Assembly: GCF_947179515.1 (NCBI RefSeq)
Contig: NC_067478.1
Location: 26,466,266-26,530,265 of the forward strand
Length of the DNA stretch: 64,000 bases
DNA from: Apodemus sylvaticus
Taxonomy: Eukaryota; Chordata; Mammalia; Rodentia; Muridae
Reading direction: 5' to 3'
The position numbers were made by a program, and so were the translations under genes. The notes beneath the pieces were generated by a model. That model was not told the origin of the DNA. It saw only the letters and a program-made list of their open reading frames with translations, and searched no databases. Shown here piece after piece: positions 34,461 to 45,905 of the stretch (the first letter of the stretch is position 1; every line of letters begins with the position of its first letter).

Positions 34461-34495
34461 CACATGCAAAATGCACACATAAATGAATAAATATA
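34285..34495 (+). mobile_element. B3/B4-type tRNA-derived SINE with (CA)n
   Basis: Head near 34292 (CCATTGAGATAGTTCAAC), B-box region GAGTTCAGTCCCCAGGACCC, then a GAAGGAGAGAATTGAC block and a (CA)n run at 34422-34457, ending AATGAATAAATA. It is inverted relative to the similar SINE 190 bp upstream. Confidence 0.75.
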
Positions 34496-34689
34496 GTGAA
34501 CTTTGAAATAAAGACATGCCGTTATGGGTCTTTTGCTTGCTATTTGCTAGGTTTCCTCTTACATGAAGTCAAATGTTTCTTAACTCCAGCATGTGTGACT
34601 GTGCTTTCAAATTCATGCGATGGGCAAGGTGGCAGCTCCTCCCTCATAAAATGAGCCTGTGTGCCAACATGTGAGAAACATGTTACAAT

Positions 34690-35280
34690 GAAAGACAGAA
34701 AACAGAATAAGGCAACAAATAACCAACCGTGAGTGAATCACAGATCAAACTAAAATTAAAAACAAGTTGAGAGAAATTTGAAAGAGATATGGCTAGGATC
34801 CTCAAAGAGAATATCAACCAAAAAGACAGAAGTTAGGAGAGAAATAAAACAAATGAAGTCAAAATAACTGTAGACTATGAAAACCAAAATAGAAATATTA
34901 AAAATGAAATAACATAGATATTTTAGAATATAATATAGATATATATTATCTAGAAATAACATAGATAAATTAATAAGCTCAATGGGTAAACATTTTCTTC
35001 ACTGGACACAGAGTGGAATTCACTTGGAAGAAATAACCCAGAAAATGACTATAAAATTATAGTGATAAAAATAAGAGGAAGAGAGGGAAGAGATGTGGGA
35101 AGGAATGAGGAGTGATGTCTGAAGAGATGAACATAGAATGCTTTCCAGGATTTAAGACTTGAACTTTTGTATTAAAACTTGCTCTGAGCACAGGACTCAA
35201 TAAACACAAATCTAAATTCAACATGTCAAAGGGAGAAGAAAAAAAAGGAAAACCTTAGAAATCTCCAGACAACAACAAAA
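34690..35280 (+). mobile_element. Possible old L1 ORF1-region fragment
   Basis: A-rich sense strand with GGATCCTCAAAGAGAATATC, then AACCAAAAAGACAGAAG, resembling the ORF1 region of old mammalian L1. Divergence is high and the frame is lost; the call is tentative. Confidence 0.3.
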
Positions 35281-36656
35281 AACTCCACTAACCAAATAAG
35301 ACATGACAATGAGAGAGCCCCAGGGTGAGGCTGAGCACCTCTCTTATCCCTGAGCCAGCCTCGTCCTTCCTCCAGCTTCTGCACACTTTCTATCTCACCA
35401 GCATCTTCTCAAACACTGATTCCATCTGCAGAGTTCCATAGCTGTCCTCACCCTACTCTACATTTTCTTCAATATTCAGAATTCATTCTTTTCATCTCGA
35501 AGTTTATATTCACAGCCTCTGTTGCTCATTTCCATCTCAGCCATCCACTCTCCAAAAAATGCCAACTTCCATTTGTACTTTTATTATTTTCCCAGAAAGG
35601 GTTAGTGTTACCTTTCAAATCTGCATTCTATAGTCAAGTGGGGTTGGGGATGTTGATTAGCAACCATTAGCATATAGAAACAATGCCAGAATTCCTAAAA
35701 TTCTACACTGCAGAGTCTCACTTAACCAAAGTCAGATGGCTTATAAGATATTCCAAGTGGCAAAAACAAAAATAGAAATACATTCAGTGTTATTTGTGGT
35801 TCGCATAAGGTAGAACTGCACTGCTGGTATTTGGAGGCATCCCTTCTCCACATGGTGTTGAGGGGAGCAGGATCCTGGTCCAGGCTCTCTCTTGCTCCTA
35901 CACCTCGTACATTTCTACAACATTAATGCAGAATGGTGAGTAGAGAAACCCAGTTCCCTAGGGCACTGCTCTGGGATTTAAAGGCTGAGGGTGTTACTTT
36001 TTCCTACCTAGCAGGTAACTGCTCACCCACATTGACAATTACCTAAATGTGCATCTCTTACAGGAATTTAATCACACCTACTATACTTCATATTCAATGT
36101 GGTCTGGGTAGATCCCTAGAATCATTCCTTTTATCTCTATAATTTTCTTCTTTGTCTATTTTGAGCATTTTAAAAAATGTCTCTACCAATTCCTAAGGAC
36201 ATATCTACTTGATTTGACTAAAAAAAAAATCTTGGAAATATTTAAGAAAATAGGACAGAAAAGTGATACCTCAAGTGTAAAAATCACAGAGGACCAGAAG
36301 TGTCTTATTTAGTAATTTTATATATAAATATTTAAGCATATGTGTCATTAGATGAGACGTGTACAAAAGACATTTGATTAAACATTCTATAAGTGTGATA
36401 GCAGCTTTAAAATTTGCCTGGCTTTTCTATGAATATCAATTCTAAGAAGTAGATTCAGATCAACCACGTTATCAGAAAGACTAAATTACCTCCTAATTCC
36501 CTCTGTAAACAGTGGCATTACAGAATCGTTGGCATGGGAAGGGAATAAGAAGTGGGAAGTATAAAGTTTAGTGAAGAAAGCTTGTCCAGGAAGCTCTCCT
36601 GCCTCTTAGATGAGGTTGCTGAAGGCAAGAATAGCTGTTCCATATTTTAACACTTT
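35281..36656. other. Unassigned sequence, no gene seen
   Basis: Mixed AT-rich sequence without a recognised element or frame above about 60 codons. Confidence 0.45.
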
Positions 36657-36840
36657 AGAAACTGGCCAGAAAAACCAGAACGGGGAACTGGAAAGGGGTG
36701 GGAGGGAGGACAGGGGAAGAGAAGGGGGCTTATGGGACTTTCGGAGAGGGGGGGGGGCTAGAAAAGGGGAAATCACTTGAAATGTAAATAAATTATATCA
36801 AATAAAAAAAAATAAAAAAAAAATAAAGAAACTGGCCAGA
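36657..36840 (+). mobile_element. Very short L1 insertion with perfect 14-bp TSD
   Basis: AGAAACTGGCCAGA occurs at 36657-36670 and 36827-36840. Between them lie only about 156 bp: an L1 3' UTR piece (ACCAGAACGGGGAACTGG, a run of G near 36751-36759, CACTTGAAATGTAAATAAAT) and an A-rich tail. The exact duplication indicates target-primed reverse transcription that stopped almost immediately, and a fairly recent age. Confidence 0.92.
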
Positions 36841-37645
36841 GCTGGAAGCTGCATCTCCAGTCCAACTGATCTCACGGAGCGACCCAAGGCTACCCTTGGG
36901 ACACAGCTTGGACTCAGAGCACCGATGGAAGACTAAAGATCCAGTACTCCTCTGGGTAGCACAGCCCTGTCGCTTCTTAGGCACTCACTTTTCCCGGGAG
37001 TGAACTCCTCAGTGAGATTTTACTTGTTCTATAGGAAGCGAGCAAAGGCTTTGTGTCTTTTTCTCAAGCATCACCAACAATTCTGCTGCCGACTGAGCCT
37101 TCACTCACTGGGTCTCAAACTTCAGCTTTGATTATTTCTTCAGCATTTTTTTATTTGAACCCTGAGGGCAGGACTGATTATGAAAGTCGTTCCAAGCCTC
37201 ATTAAGGATGCAGACTCTGAAAACAAGATACTGCCCCCTTTTATTTCCTCCCCTGTAGGTTTTACAGGATTGAATTTCAGATACGGCATCTATAGGACAA
37301 AAATCCCCAAATGTCAGACAGCAGATCACAAACCCGGATAATCGCTGATGCCATTCTCAAAAGAAGCTCACCCCATACTGGATATGACCCCACATCCCAG
37401 CATCAGTGGCCATGGGACTGCAAACTTTATCTACACCTCAACGCTAGGCAATACAACCCAAAGAAACACTGTTTCTCTAGAGGAAGAAAAAAGATGTAGG
37501 TGACAAGTTATTGCATAAGAAAGTCAAGATTGACTCAGAACACTTAAAAACATGACAGTGAATTCAAGCAAAGAACCTGGGACGGTCCCAGCCCCATATG
37601 AAGGCTCTCTCCAAGCTTACATGAAAACCCACTCTTAGCTGATGT
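36841..37645. other. Unassigned sequence, no gene seen
   Basis: No recognised transposable element and no recognisable coding frame. Confidence 0.45.
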
Positions 37646-37983
37646 CTTAGTTAGGGTTTCACTGCTGTGAATAGACACCGTGACCAAAGCAACTCTTATA
37701 AGGACAACATTTAAATTGCAGCTGGCTTATAGGTTCAGTGGTTCAGTCCATTATCATCAAAGCAGTGGGAACAGGACAGCATCCAGGCAGACATGGTGCA
37801 AGAGGAACTGAGAGTACTACATTTTCATCAGAAGGTCACTAGAAGACTGGCTCCCATATGGTTAGGAGGAGGGTCTCATTGCCCACCCCCACAGTGGCAT
37901 ACAAGGCCACACCTACTCCAAAAAGGCCACACCTCCTTCATAGTGCCACTCCCAGGATCAAGCATATTCAAACAGTTGGAGAG
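37646..37983 (+). repeat. Rodent dispersed repeat, copy 1
   Basis: Begins TTAGTTAGGGTTTCACTGCT, contains TTCAGTCCATTATCATCAAA, a GCAGACATGGTGC block and AGTGCCACTCCCAGGATCAA. A second copy lies at 39148-39478 in the same orientation. The family is abundant in mouse and rat; I cannot give its database name with confidence. It has no coding capacity. Confidence 0.75.
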
Positions 37984-38224
37984 CTATTACTGACAGTTCA
38001 TTGTCTGTTAGGGAAAGAGAGTCAGTTTTTGTTAGGAATGTGATTCTGGGTTGGTGAACCATACTCTGGTGAATTTTCCCATCCCCATGTATACATCAGA
38101 TGCACTAATTGGATTCAGTGAGTCATAAAGAGAGCAAGAAGCTGGAATGTGGATGTGGAGAGAGAAATCCCAGAAGAATTAAAGTGAGGATATATATGAC
38201 CAAAATGCCTTGTATGGGTGTATG

Positions 38225-38745
38225 AATTCTGGAGAATAAATGTAAAGTATCATGAAAAATGAAAAGTAGAATTACCACACACTCTAGCTATACTGCTCCT
38301 AGGAGAATACCCCCAAAGTCTAAATCAGCACAATATAAGGCTATTTGCACATCATGTTAACAGTAACCAATTTATAGATTCAACCTAGGTGTCTACCAAC
38401 AAAATGTGTATATGTGATGAAGTTTTATTCAGCCCCAAAGAAGAACAAAATAATTCATTTTCAGTTAAGTGTATAAAACCACAGATACTAAATAAGTAAA
38501 ACAAAAAAGTAAATATTACATGTTTTATCTCATATGTACATATTAGATTACATGCATACGATTTTATATGAAAAGTACAAGAAGGACTGTCTCAGAAACC
38601 TGGCTAGCAGAAGTGGAGATGGAGAGACATGCTAGGATACACAGGAGTTAATACATTCAAGTACATGCCATATTAGGATGGCATCCTGAAACATACTGTT
38701 ATATGCAATGAACACACGCCAATAAAAAATCTTGAAAATTAAAAT
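38225..38745 (+). mobile_element. L1 ORF2 tail and 3' end
   Basis: AGAATTACCACACACTCTAG, TACTGCTCCTAGGAGAATAC, GAAGTTTTATTCAGCC and TACATGTTTTATCTCATATG give the last part of L1 ORF2 in sense order. It ends CCAATAAAAAATCTTG. Many substitutions and frameshifts mark an old copy. Confidence 0.7.
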
Positions 38746-38899
38746 GGAAGCAACAACCTACAAAAAATCAGGGGAAACTACAAACTACAGAACATCAAGT
38801 AACAAAGAGTTTTTCCAAAAGATAAAGTTTACAAACATTTACAGAGACTTAAATTTTAAACATCAAATAAATAAGAGTCATGAAAATGGATGACTTTCT

Positions 38900-41105
38900 G
38901 GTGAGATGATGGAGCAGAAGCTGCCTCTGTGTGGACCAGTAAAGGAGAAGAAACGACAGACTTCCTTTTTCCAAAGGAAGAAATGGAAGATACACCTTCA
39001 AAATAGGAGGAGGAGGGAGGGAGGGAACTAGATGGGAGAGGAGATGGGAAGTGGGTGATTAGGTGTTCAGAGAAGAGAAATCAGCAGAGGGGGTCATGCC
39101 AGAGACCTGGGACAGGGGTAGATTTGGGAGGGGAATCAGGGAGTGTTAGGGTTTCTATTGTTGTGAAGAGACACCATGACCAAGGCAACTCTGATAAAGG
39201 CAAACATTTAATCTAATTGGGGCTGGATTACAGTTTCAGAGGTTTAGTCCATTATCATCATAGGAGGAAGTATGGCAGTGTGTAGGCAGACATGGTGCTG
39301 GAGGGACTGAGAGTTCTACATCTTCACCCAAAGGCAAAAAGGAGAAGACTGGCTTTCAGGCAGCTAGGAGAGGGTCTCAAAGCCAACCCCCCACAGTGAC
39401 ACACTTCCTCCAACAAGGCCACACCTCCTAATAGTGCCACTCCCTGGGCCAAGCATATTCAAAGCACCACAGGGGAAAGAGGCCTATGGGAGTGACTCTA
39501 GCTAAAACTCCTAGCAGTAAGGAATATGGATCTTGAAGTGGCCACTTCCTCTAGTCAGTCAGGACCCCCAGTGGAAGGATAAGGATGGCAACCTAGTCAC
39601 AAAACCTTTGACTCAAAATGTCTCCCGCCCATGAGATTTGCAGGGACAAAGATGGAACAGAGACTGAGGCAATAGCAAACTAATTACTGGCCCAAATTGA
39701 GACCCATCCCATTGGCAAAAATCAATCTCTGACACTATTGATGGAACTCTTTTATGTCTTCAGAGAGGAGCCTAGCATAACTGTCCTCTGAGAAGCTCTA
39801 CCCAGCCGCAAATAGAAACAGATGCAGAGACTCACAGCCAAACATTAGTTGGGGCTCGAGGAGTCTTATGGAAGAGTTGGGGGAAAGATTGAGAGACCCG
39901 AAGAGTACAGGGGCTCCACAGGAAGACCAACAGAGTCAACTAACCTGGACCCTTAGGGGCTCCCAGAGATTGGATCAGCAGTCAAAGAGTAAGCACAGGC
40001 TGGACCTAGGCTCCCTGCATATATGCAACAGATGTGCAGCTTGGTCAAGTGAGAGTCCCAACAAGTACCTCAGGGGCTGTCCCTGAATCTGTTTTGTGCC
40101 TGTGGATACCGGTCCCCTAGCTTGGCCACCTTGTCTGGCCTCAGGGAGAGAGAATGCACCCAGTCCTGCAGGACTTGAAGTGCCAGCGGGGTCTGATGTG
40201 GGGTCTTTGTAGGTAAGGTGTCCGTTTTCCTCTACACCTTTTAGCATTATGTCTTTACTGTGTGTTTTTGACATCCTGACTTTAACATGTTCTGCAGAGG
40301 TTATTGTTGGGTTGATTATTGTATTTGTGGTTACAAATGCCATTTATGTTCATTTGTTTCTCTTGAATTGGACGATTTTGAGTTGTTTGCAAATGGAGTC
40401 CTATAGACCCAAAAGCAAGATAGGCTACTTCCAATGCTTTTTGGGTACCCTGGAGAACTTGATAGTAAGACCCTATTGGTGAAAACACTATGTATGTCCG
40501 TCATAGATGAAGGAAAAAAAATCAAACTGGTACATGCCTGGGAACGTCTGTCTTACTGGCTAGCTTTCCTAGTGCTGGAAAGTGCTATGCACAGTATTTG
40601 AGGAGAAAAATAGTCACCATTCTCACCTCTATGTGAACCCTACAAGCTCTAATAATTCCTGGCCTGGCAAAATATGCCTACTTTCACAGTAGTGGCACAA
40701 ATACTAAAGGAGTGAACAATAACACTCTGATGGGATCTAAGGCCTTCACCCTAAGCTGGAACCCATACCTTGCACTATTAACAGGACCAAGAACTTATGG
40801 CTGCACAGGCCCTGTAGCAGAGAGCCTACTCCGGAAAGAGAGAGCTAGTCTGTTAGATGTACGGAAAACACCTAAAGGCTGCTCGCTATACCCAGAGATC
40901 CGTGCATCCCTCAACTCTCTTCAGAGAAGCTTCTTTTAGGAATAGGTGATCAATTAAATGGCACAGAGATCTGCAGCTTCCGGATGTACATAGACAAGAG
41001 ACTTTGAAATATTCAAACTTAAGTAGGATGTCCATATGCACATATACCCAAGCTCTTAAAGGAAGAGGAAGAAGAAAGATCGTCAAAGCCAGAAGTGGTG
41101 GGCAT
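38900..41105 (+). mobile_element. L1 (Lx-type) 3' UTR, interrupted
   Basis: Recognised blocks in sense order include GCCAGAGACCTGGGAC (39099), AGGAAGACCAACAGAGTCAA (39919), CAGATGTGCAGCTTGG (40030), GAGAAAAATAGTCACC (40602) and TCTTCAGAGAAGCTTC (40918). Two 3' UTR types may be joined near 40205, so this could be two elements in series. It is interrupted by the dispersed repeat at 39148-39478. No intact ORF2 remains. Confidence 0.7.
39148..39478 (+). repeat. Rodent dispersed repeat, copy 2, inside an L1
   Basis: Begins GTGTTAGGGTTTCTATTGTT and ends near AGCATATTCAAAGCACCACA. L1 3' UTR sequence resumes on both sides, so it post-dates that L1. I found no clean target-site duplication. It shares internal blocks with 37646-37983, for example the GTCCATTATCATCA and GCAGACATGGTGC segments. 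Confidence 0.75.
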
Positions 41106-41834
41106 ATTTTTTTAATGGGGCAGGGGGGTTCTGTTATTGTTTGGTTTTGGTTTTGGTTTTGTGGTTTGGGGGTATTGTTTTGTTTTGTTTTGGACAGCAC
41201 AGGACAGGTGAACATATTAACTCAGAGAGGCTGTGACAGCACACACAAGACCCGTGCAAGCTCAAGACAGACGAATCCCCAGCTTGGAGTGGGAGTCATG
41301 AAATCCCACTAGAATTCCACTAGCTAAGAATCCATTGGCATAGTCTAGCTGTTGGAAGGGGGAGAGTTGGTTTTCTTTAATGGTGTGACTACTGGTAGGT
41401 CTAACACACTTCGGTCAGGCTCTGAGCCCAGAAGCCGCTGGGCAAAGCAAATTGAATTCATTGGGTTATAATGAAAAGGAGAAGGAGGAAGAGGAGGGGG
41501 AGAAGGAGGAGAAGGGGAACATGAAGTTGGGTGGGTAGTGAGGTGAGATACAGGAGGAGGAGGGGGGCCGGTGACTATCACAGCACAGGCTCCCTGCCAC
41601 CCTGCCCCCCACAGGACTGCTCACCTAAATACTTCCCTCTTTTACATCATCTGTCAGCTCCCACAGGAACATGGAGCCACAATCCGTAATAAAAAGATAA
41701 GCATAGCCAAGCCAACACACATCTAACGAAGGAGAAACAAAATGAATCTAGCCCTACCTTTTAAATGACTTCCTCTAAAGCCCGTGCTCAGGGCTGGGTG
41801 ACTTCTGATACATTCTATAACCTTGAGAACCATC
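41106..41834. other. Unassigned sequence, no gene seen
   Basis: Includes a GGTTTT-rich stretch (41140-41190) and a purine-rich A/G stretch (41471-41520). Neither is part of a recognised element. Confidence 0.45.
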
Positions 41835-41950
41835 AGCTACTCTCCTGGGGAAACATGGGGCCGACAGTGTGAGCCCTGCAAGAGGTTTATAAGGATTAAA
41901 CTGTATACTGTTTACACAGCACCTGGAAGCTATTATTATAATTAGTGACG
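41835..41950 (+). repeat. MIR SINE fragment
   Basis: AAGGATTAAACTGTATACTG, CAGCACCTGGAAGC and TATTATTATAATTAG match the 3' half of MIR in sense orientation. Confidence 0.6.
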
Positions 41951-42054
41951 AGTTTATTTAGACACAAGCCACTCTCCATTTGGTAAAGATAAGACCGAGC
42001 GAGAATCAAAAACAAGCCACCAATGCCTGCTTCATTTGCAACATATGCCTTGTG

Positions 42055-42145
42055 CAGTCAGAGAATATGCTTTCAGATATGTCATTAATTCTTCACAGCA
42101 ACCTTGGGAGGTTGCTATTGTTATCGCTCTAATTTAATAAGTGAA
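42055..42145 (-). repeat. MIR SINE fragment
   Basis: GTCATTAATTCTTCACAGCA then ACCTTGGGAGGTTGCTATTG is the complement of the MIR core. It is opposite in orientation to the MIR about 100 bp upstream. Confidence 0.65.
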
Positions 42146-42514
42146 GTTGTTGGGGCTCAGGAGAGCCCCAGCCCTCTGCTGGTCTGCACACATCTTACAC
42201 CGCAGCACCTGCCAAGAATGCTATAGTAATTGCCTGTCTGCTTGTATTTCTGGGATATGGTGTTCTTGAAATGAGAAACAAATGAGAGTTTCTAGCATCG
42301 TGCGCAAGGATCACAAAGTCCTGATAGATCATAGAGATGGACCAGCCAGCCTTCACAAGCAGCAAGTGCGCCCCCCTGAGTCAGGTACGCTCTGGCCCAC
42401 CATCCGGAGCACTCTTCTTGTCTCTCCAAGCATTCTTAGACCTCCCCCACTATATAAAGATGGGAAAACATTTAAAGCAACATTAACAAACACTGCATGA
42501 TTTTAAATGGAGTT
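42146..42514. other. Unassigned sequence, no gene seen
   Basis: A 72-codon plus frame (42282-42500) has no recognisable features. Confidence 0.45.
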
Positions 42515-43140
42515 TATGGAAGTCTAGCCACCATGAAAAAATTACCCATTTGAAAACACATATACTGATGAGTCTGAGGAAATAGTATGCAAACTTTAAC
42601 CACCACAAGGAAGATATCGAATGTTTTCATCGGCCCAGACAGCTCCCTTTGGTTCCCTCCTCAACTTCATTTTTTATCTAACACCACACCTTATCCATTG
42701 CTATAGTTTGGCTTTTTCTAGAATGTTCTGAGATGAGAGTGCAGACTGTATTTATTGTCTTTCAGCTTTGGCTTCTTTCATTTAACATGATAATTTTAAT
42801 ATCCATCTACAGCTGCATTATTAGGTTCCTTATTACTCCTAACACCTGACTAGATCATAGTCTATTTACCCATTCTCCTGTTAGTGAACGTGCGGGTTAT
42901 TTTCGGATTTTATCTGTATTAAATAAACAGACATTAGCTTTCATGGGCACATCTTCCTATGGAATAAACTTTTCATTTTGTAGGATAAATAGAATTAGAA
43001 TAGGCAATATATTGGTCATCCTATCTTCCACCACCAATTCATGAGTTCAAGTTCTATCATTTTACCACCTTCTCCGTAACAGCAACATTGTTAGTCTTTA
43101 AAACCTAGCAATGCTGCTGCCATATCTCAGTTTTAATTCA

Positions 43141-43990
43141 TCTTTTTATTGAATTTTTTCAGAATTTCATACATGAATACTGCACTTCCATCATTTCTTC
43201 CTCTCTCTGCTCCAACTCCTTCTGGGTTTTGTTTACCCCCTCAAATTTTTAATTATTATTAATATGTATACATATGTACACATGCATCTTATATGGATAT
43301 ATACATGCATTTTTATATGTATATATATGATTCCTCTCACAAACCACTTTCACAAACCAATATATATACATATACATATACATATACACATACACACACA
43401 CATATATATACATATATATATATATATATATCACTGAGTCCTTCTGCTTTTGTTCATATGTTTAGGGCTGTACAGTTTGAATTGGACAGTTCAGGGTCTC
43501 ATCTCTGGGGAAGACTGATTATCCCTCTCTAAGCAACCATTAATTGCTGGTAGCTCTTTATGTAGAGTGGGGCCTTGTGAGAATCCCCACATGTACTTTG
43601 TCATGTCAACACTAGAAGAGAAAGCCTACTACTGACACTTTCACAAACCAATATAATTTCTGAAAACTCATTCTAAATGCTTTTCCTTCTACCCACAGGG
43701 GAAAAAAGGAAGTCTTTCTTTTTAATCAGAGAGCTATTGCAGAAATCATCAACTTGTCAACTGGTCAAAATGCAGAGAACAGCTGACTATGGCCTAATCT
43801 CTAGCCCTAATTGATAGCATTTGCAACACGCACCCTACACCTAAGGAGCATCAGGATAGAGGGGACAGAAAGATGATAAGAACCAGGACAAGATAGTGTC
43901 TTCTATATATGACAGAGAAGTTGCACCTACAACATCTCAAGAATGTGGTCACCTAAACAATACCAGCACAGCAGCAGCAAGCCACTAGAA
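43141..43990 (-). mobile_element. Lx L1 3' end with 5' inversion, nested in L1M
   Basis: 43141-43608 is Lx 3' terminal sequence on the minus strand, with the 3' end at the left. 43609-43990 is the immediately preceding Lx 3' UTR part but on the plus strand. In uninverted Lx, the block ending CACCTAAACAATACCAGC (seen near 43949-43966) is followed by the block that here starts at 43608 on the minus strand. This is the layout produced by twin priming. A TA/CA microsatellite at 43365-43432 sits within it. Confidence 0.65.
43365..43432. repeat. AT-rich (TACA)n/(TA)n microsatellite
   Basis: Alternating TATACA, CACACA and TATATA tracts inside the Lx 3' end. Confidence 0.9.
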
Positions 43991-45239
43991 TTCCTTTTAG
44001 GAAAAAATGATGTTAATCATTTTCAGCATGGTTATTTACCTTGTCTTCCCCCTTTGATCAGCAGTCAAGGAATCATATTAAATCGTTTGCCCATGTTTTA
44101 ATTGGGCTATTTGGATTCTCAGTACTGAGTTGGGAAAGGTTTAAGAATGCTGGTTGTAACTCATGTCGCCAATATATAGTTGACAGCCTGCTTGTCCTTG
44201 TCAGAGGTTTGTGCATTCATTCTCTTAGAGGAGCCTTCCAAAGGACAAAATGTCTTGACTTTCATTAAGTAAAATTTATTACAAATTTTTGCTTTATAAA
44301 GTTTATGCTTTTTTGTCTTGGCTGGGAATCACTTACCTAATCCAAGAATATAAAGATCCTGGCTCGTCCTTTATGAAGAAATAATCCATTTAGTGCTAAT
44401 GTTGTGTAAGCGCCATGATCTTGGGATAAAACTAACGGCCCCCTGTGATCCAACTAATCAAGCATCATTTATCGCAAGGCCCCACCTTTCTACACTGAAC
44501 TATTGCAGCACTTTCCTTGAGAAATCAGTCGACATGCACAGGTTTATTCTTGAATTCTTTATTCTGCTGATTTATACATCTACCTTTACTTCCTCAGAAG
44601 TCTGACAATCAGGTATTGAGGTTCTCAGATGCTCTTGTTCGTTGTAAAAAACAGTTTTTTATTCCATAGCCTTTACATTTCTGCACTAATTGTGGAAAAA
44701 CCTTCTGAATTTTAACCAAAACAAAATATGTTAGGCTTTTGATGAGGATTGCGTTGGATATATGGAAACATTTCAAAAAAAATTGACACCTTAATAATGA
44801 GAGAATTGACATCTTAATAATGTTGACTCCATTTACTCATTAAACACAACATTGTTCCACTTCTTAAGCCTTTGCAATTTCCTCCAGCAATAATTTTCAA
44901 TATGCTGAAAAATATAAGCATATGCTTATTGTGTATTTTTATTTTCCCCTACTCCTTAATTTCCATATAAATAACTTTACACTCTTGATAAAGCTTCAGA
45001 TGGCTTTTTTTTTAACTTCAGTGGTAAAGCTTCTGATGCTACTGAAATGCTAGTTCATTTTAGCTGTTGACCCTGTGTTCTCAAGCCAAGGGAATCATCT
45101 CCTGGTTCTTACAGCTTTTTTGTAGACCCATGAGCATTTTCTATAGAGATAAGTATGGCATGTATAAATACATCTTTCCTGAGTCTAGATATCTCACTTC
45201 CTTTTCCTGCCTTATTGCACCAGTGAGTGGAAGTGGATG

Positions 45240-45440
45240 AGGAGCTGGGTGTGCTCGTGGACACTTCTAATCCCATCAGCTGTGGTACTGAGGAGGAAGA
45301 CCAGCTGCTCGAGGCTACCCTTTCTTATATAGGAAAATCCTATCACGGAGAATAGGAGGGAGGGAGAAAGGAAGATAGAGGGCAGGGCAGGGAAGGCATA
45401 AAAGAGAGAGGGAGGGAAGAATGTGCGCAAGATGGGAGAA
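45240..45440 (+). mobile_element. B1-like SINE, degraded, with purine tail
   Basis: GCTGGGTGTGCTCGTGGACA, TTCTAATCCCATCAGCTGTG and ACTGAGGAGGAAGACCAG are the B1 body with many changes. A GGGA/GAAA-rich tail follows to about 45420. It interrupts the L1M. Confidence 0.65.
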
Positions 45441-45594
45441 AAGTAGTGCCTCGGTGATTGCATCTTCTCTCTCTTTTTAAGCTGAGAGAAGTGACCGATT
45501 CTTTCACCATGGAATATGGGATTGTCTGTAAGCTTTTATTTTCTTCTTGTCTCTTTTCTTCTTTGTTTTTCTTTTGGGGGAATGTCTTCTTTTC

Positions 45595-45722
45595 TCCCCC
45601 ACCTCAGATTCTGGCTTCTCTGGAGCTGACTGTATAGTCCAGGTTGACCTCAATCTTGTGCCCCTCCTAACATGATTTCACAAGTACTAGGATTGCCAGC
45701 AGAAGCCACCACACCTGGCTTT
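45595..45722 (-). mobile_element. B1-like SINE, degraded
   Basis: Complement of a B1 body: GTATAGTCCAGGTTGACCTC, then CAAGTACTAGGATTGCCAGC, ending CCACCACACCTGGCT. Opposite in orientation to the copy at 45240-45440. Confidence 0.75.
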
Positions 45723-45905
45723 GTTTGTTGTTGTTTTGGATTTAATAAATGTTCTGTCAGGCTGAGGAAATGCTATTTTGCTCCAAGCTTGCTGAGAGTT
45801 TTCATTCAAAAGTGCTTTTGAATATTGCCAAATGTTTCTTCTTCCCTATGAAGATGAATCATTTCTTTTACGTTGGTCAGTTACTATGGCAAATTGTGAA
45901 GCTAG

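Larger units (their letters stand above)
42515..45905 (-). mobile_element. Old L1M element, split by later insertions
   Basis: The plus strand reads as the complement of a mammalian L1 from 3' UTR (42515, AACCACCACAAGG near 42599), through the 3' end of ORF2 (CATTCTCCTGTTAGTGAACG, 42872), to ORF2 parts at 44090-44130, 44730-44840, 45100-45222 and 45745-45875 in correct order. It is interrupted by an Lx insertion (about 43141-43990) and two B1-like SINEs (45240-45440, 45595-45722). All frames are broken. Continuity across the gaps gives the relative ages. Confidence 0.75.

Noticed and set aside
41140..41190. GGTTTT repeats resembling ciliate telomere sequence or a G-quadruplex
   Set aside because: Runs of only two G with irregular spacing; most simply a T/G-rich low-complexity tail.
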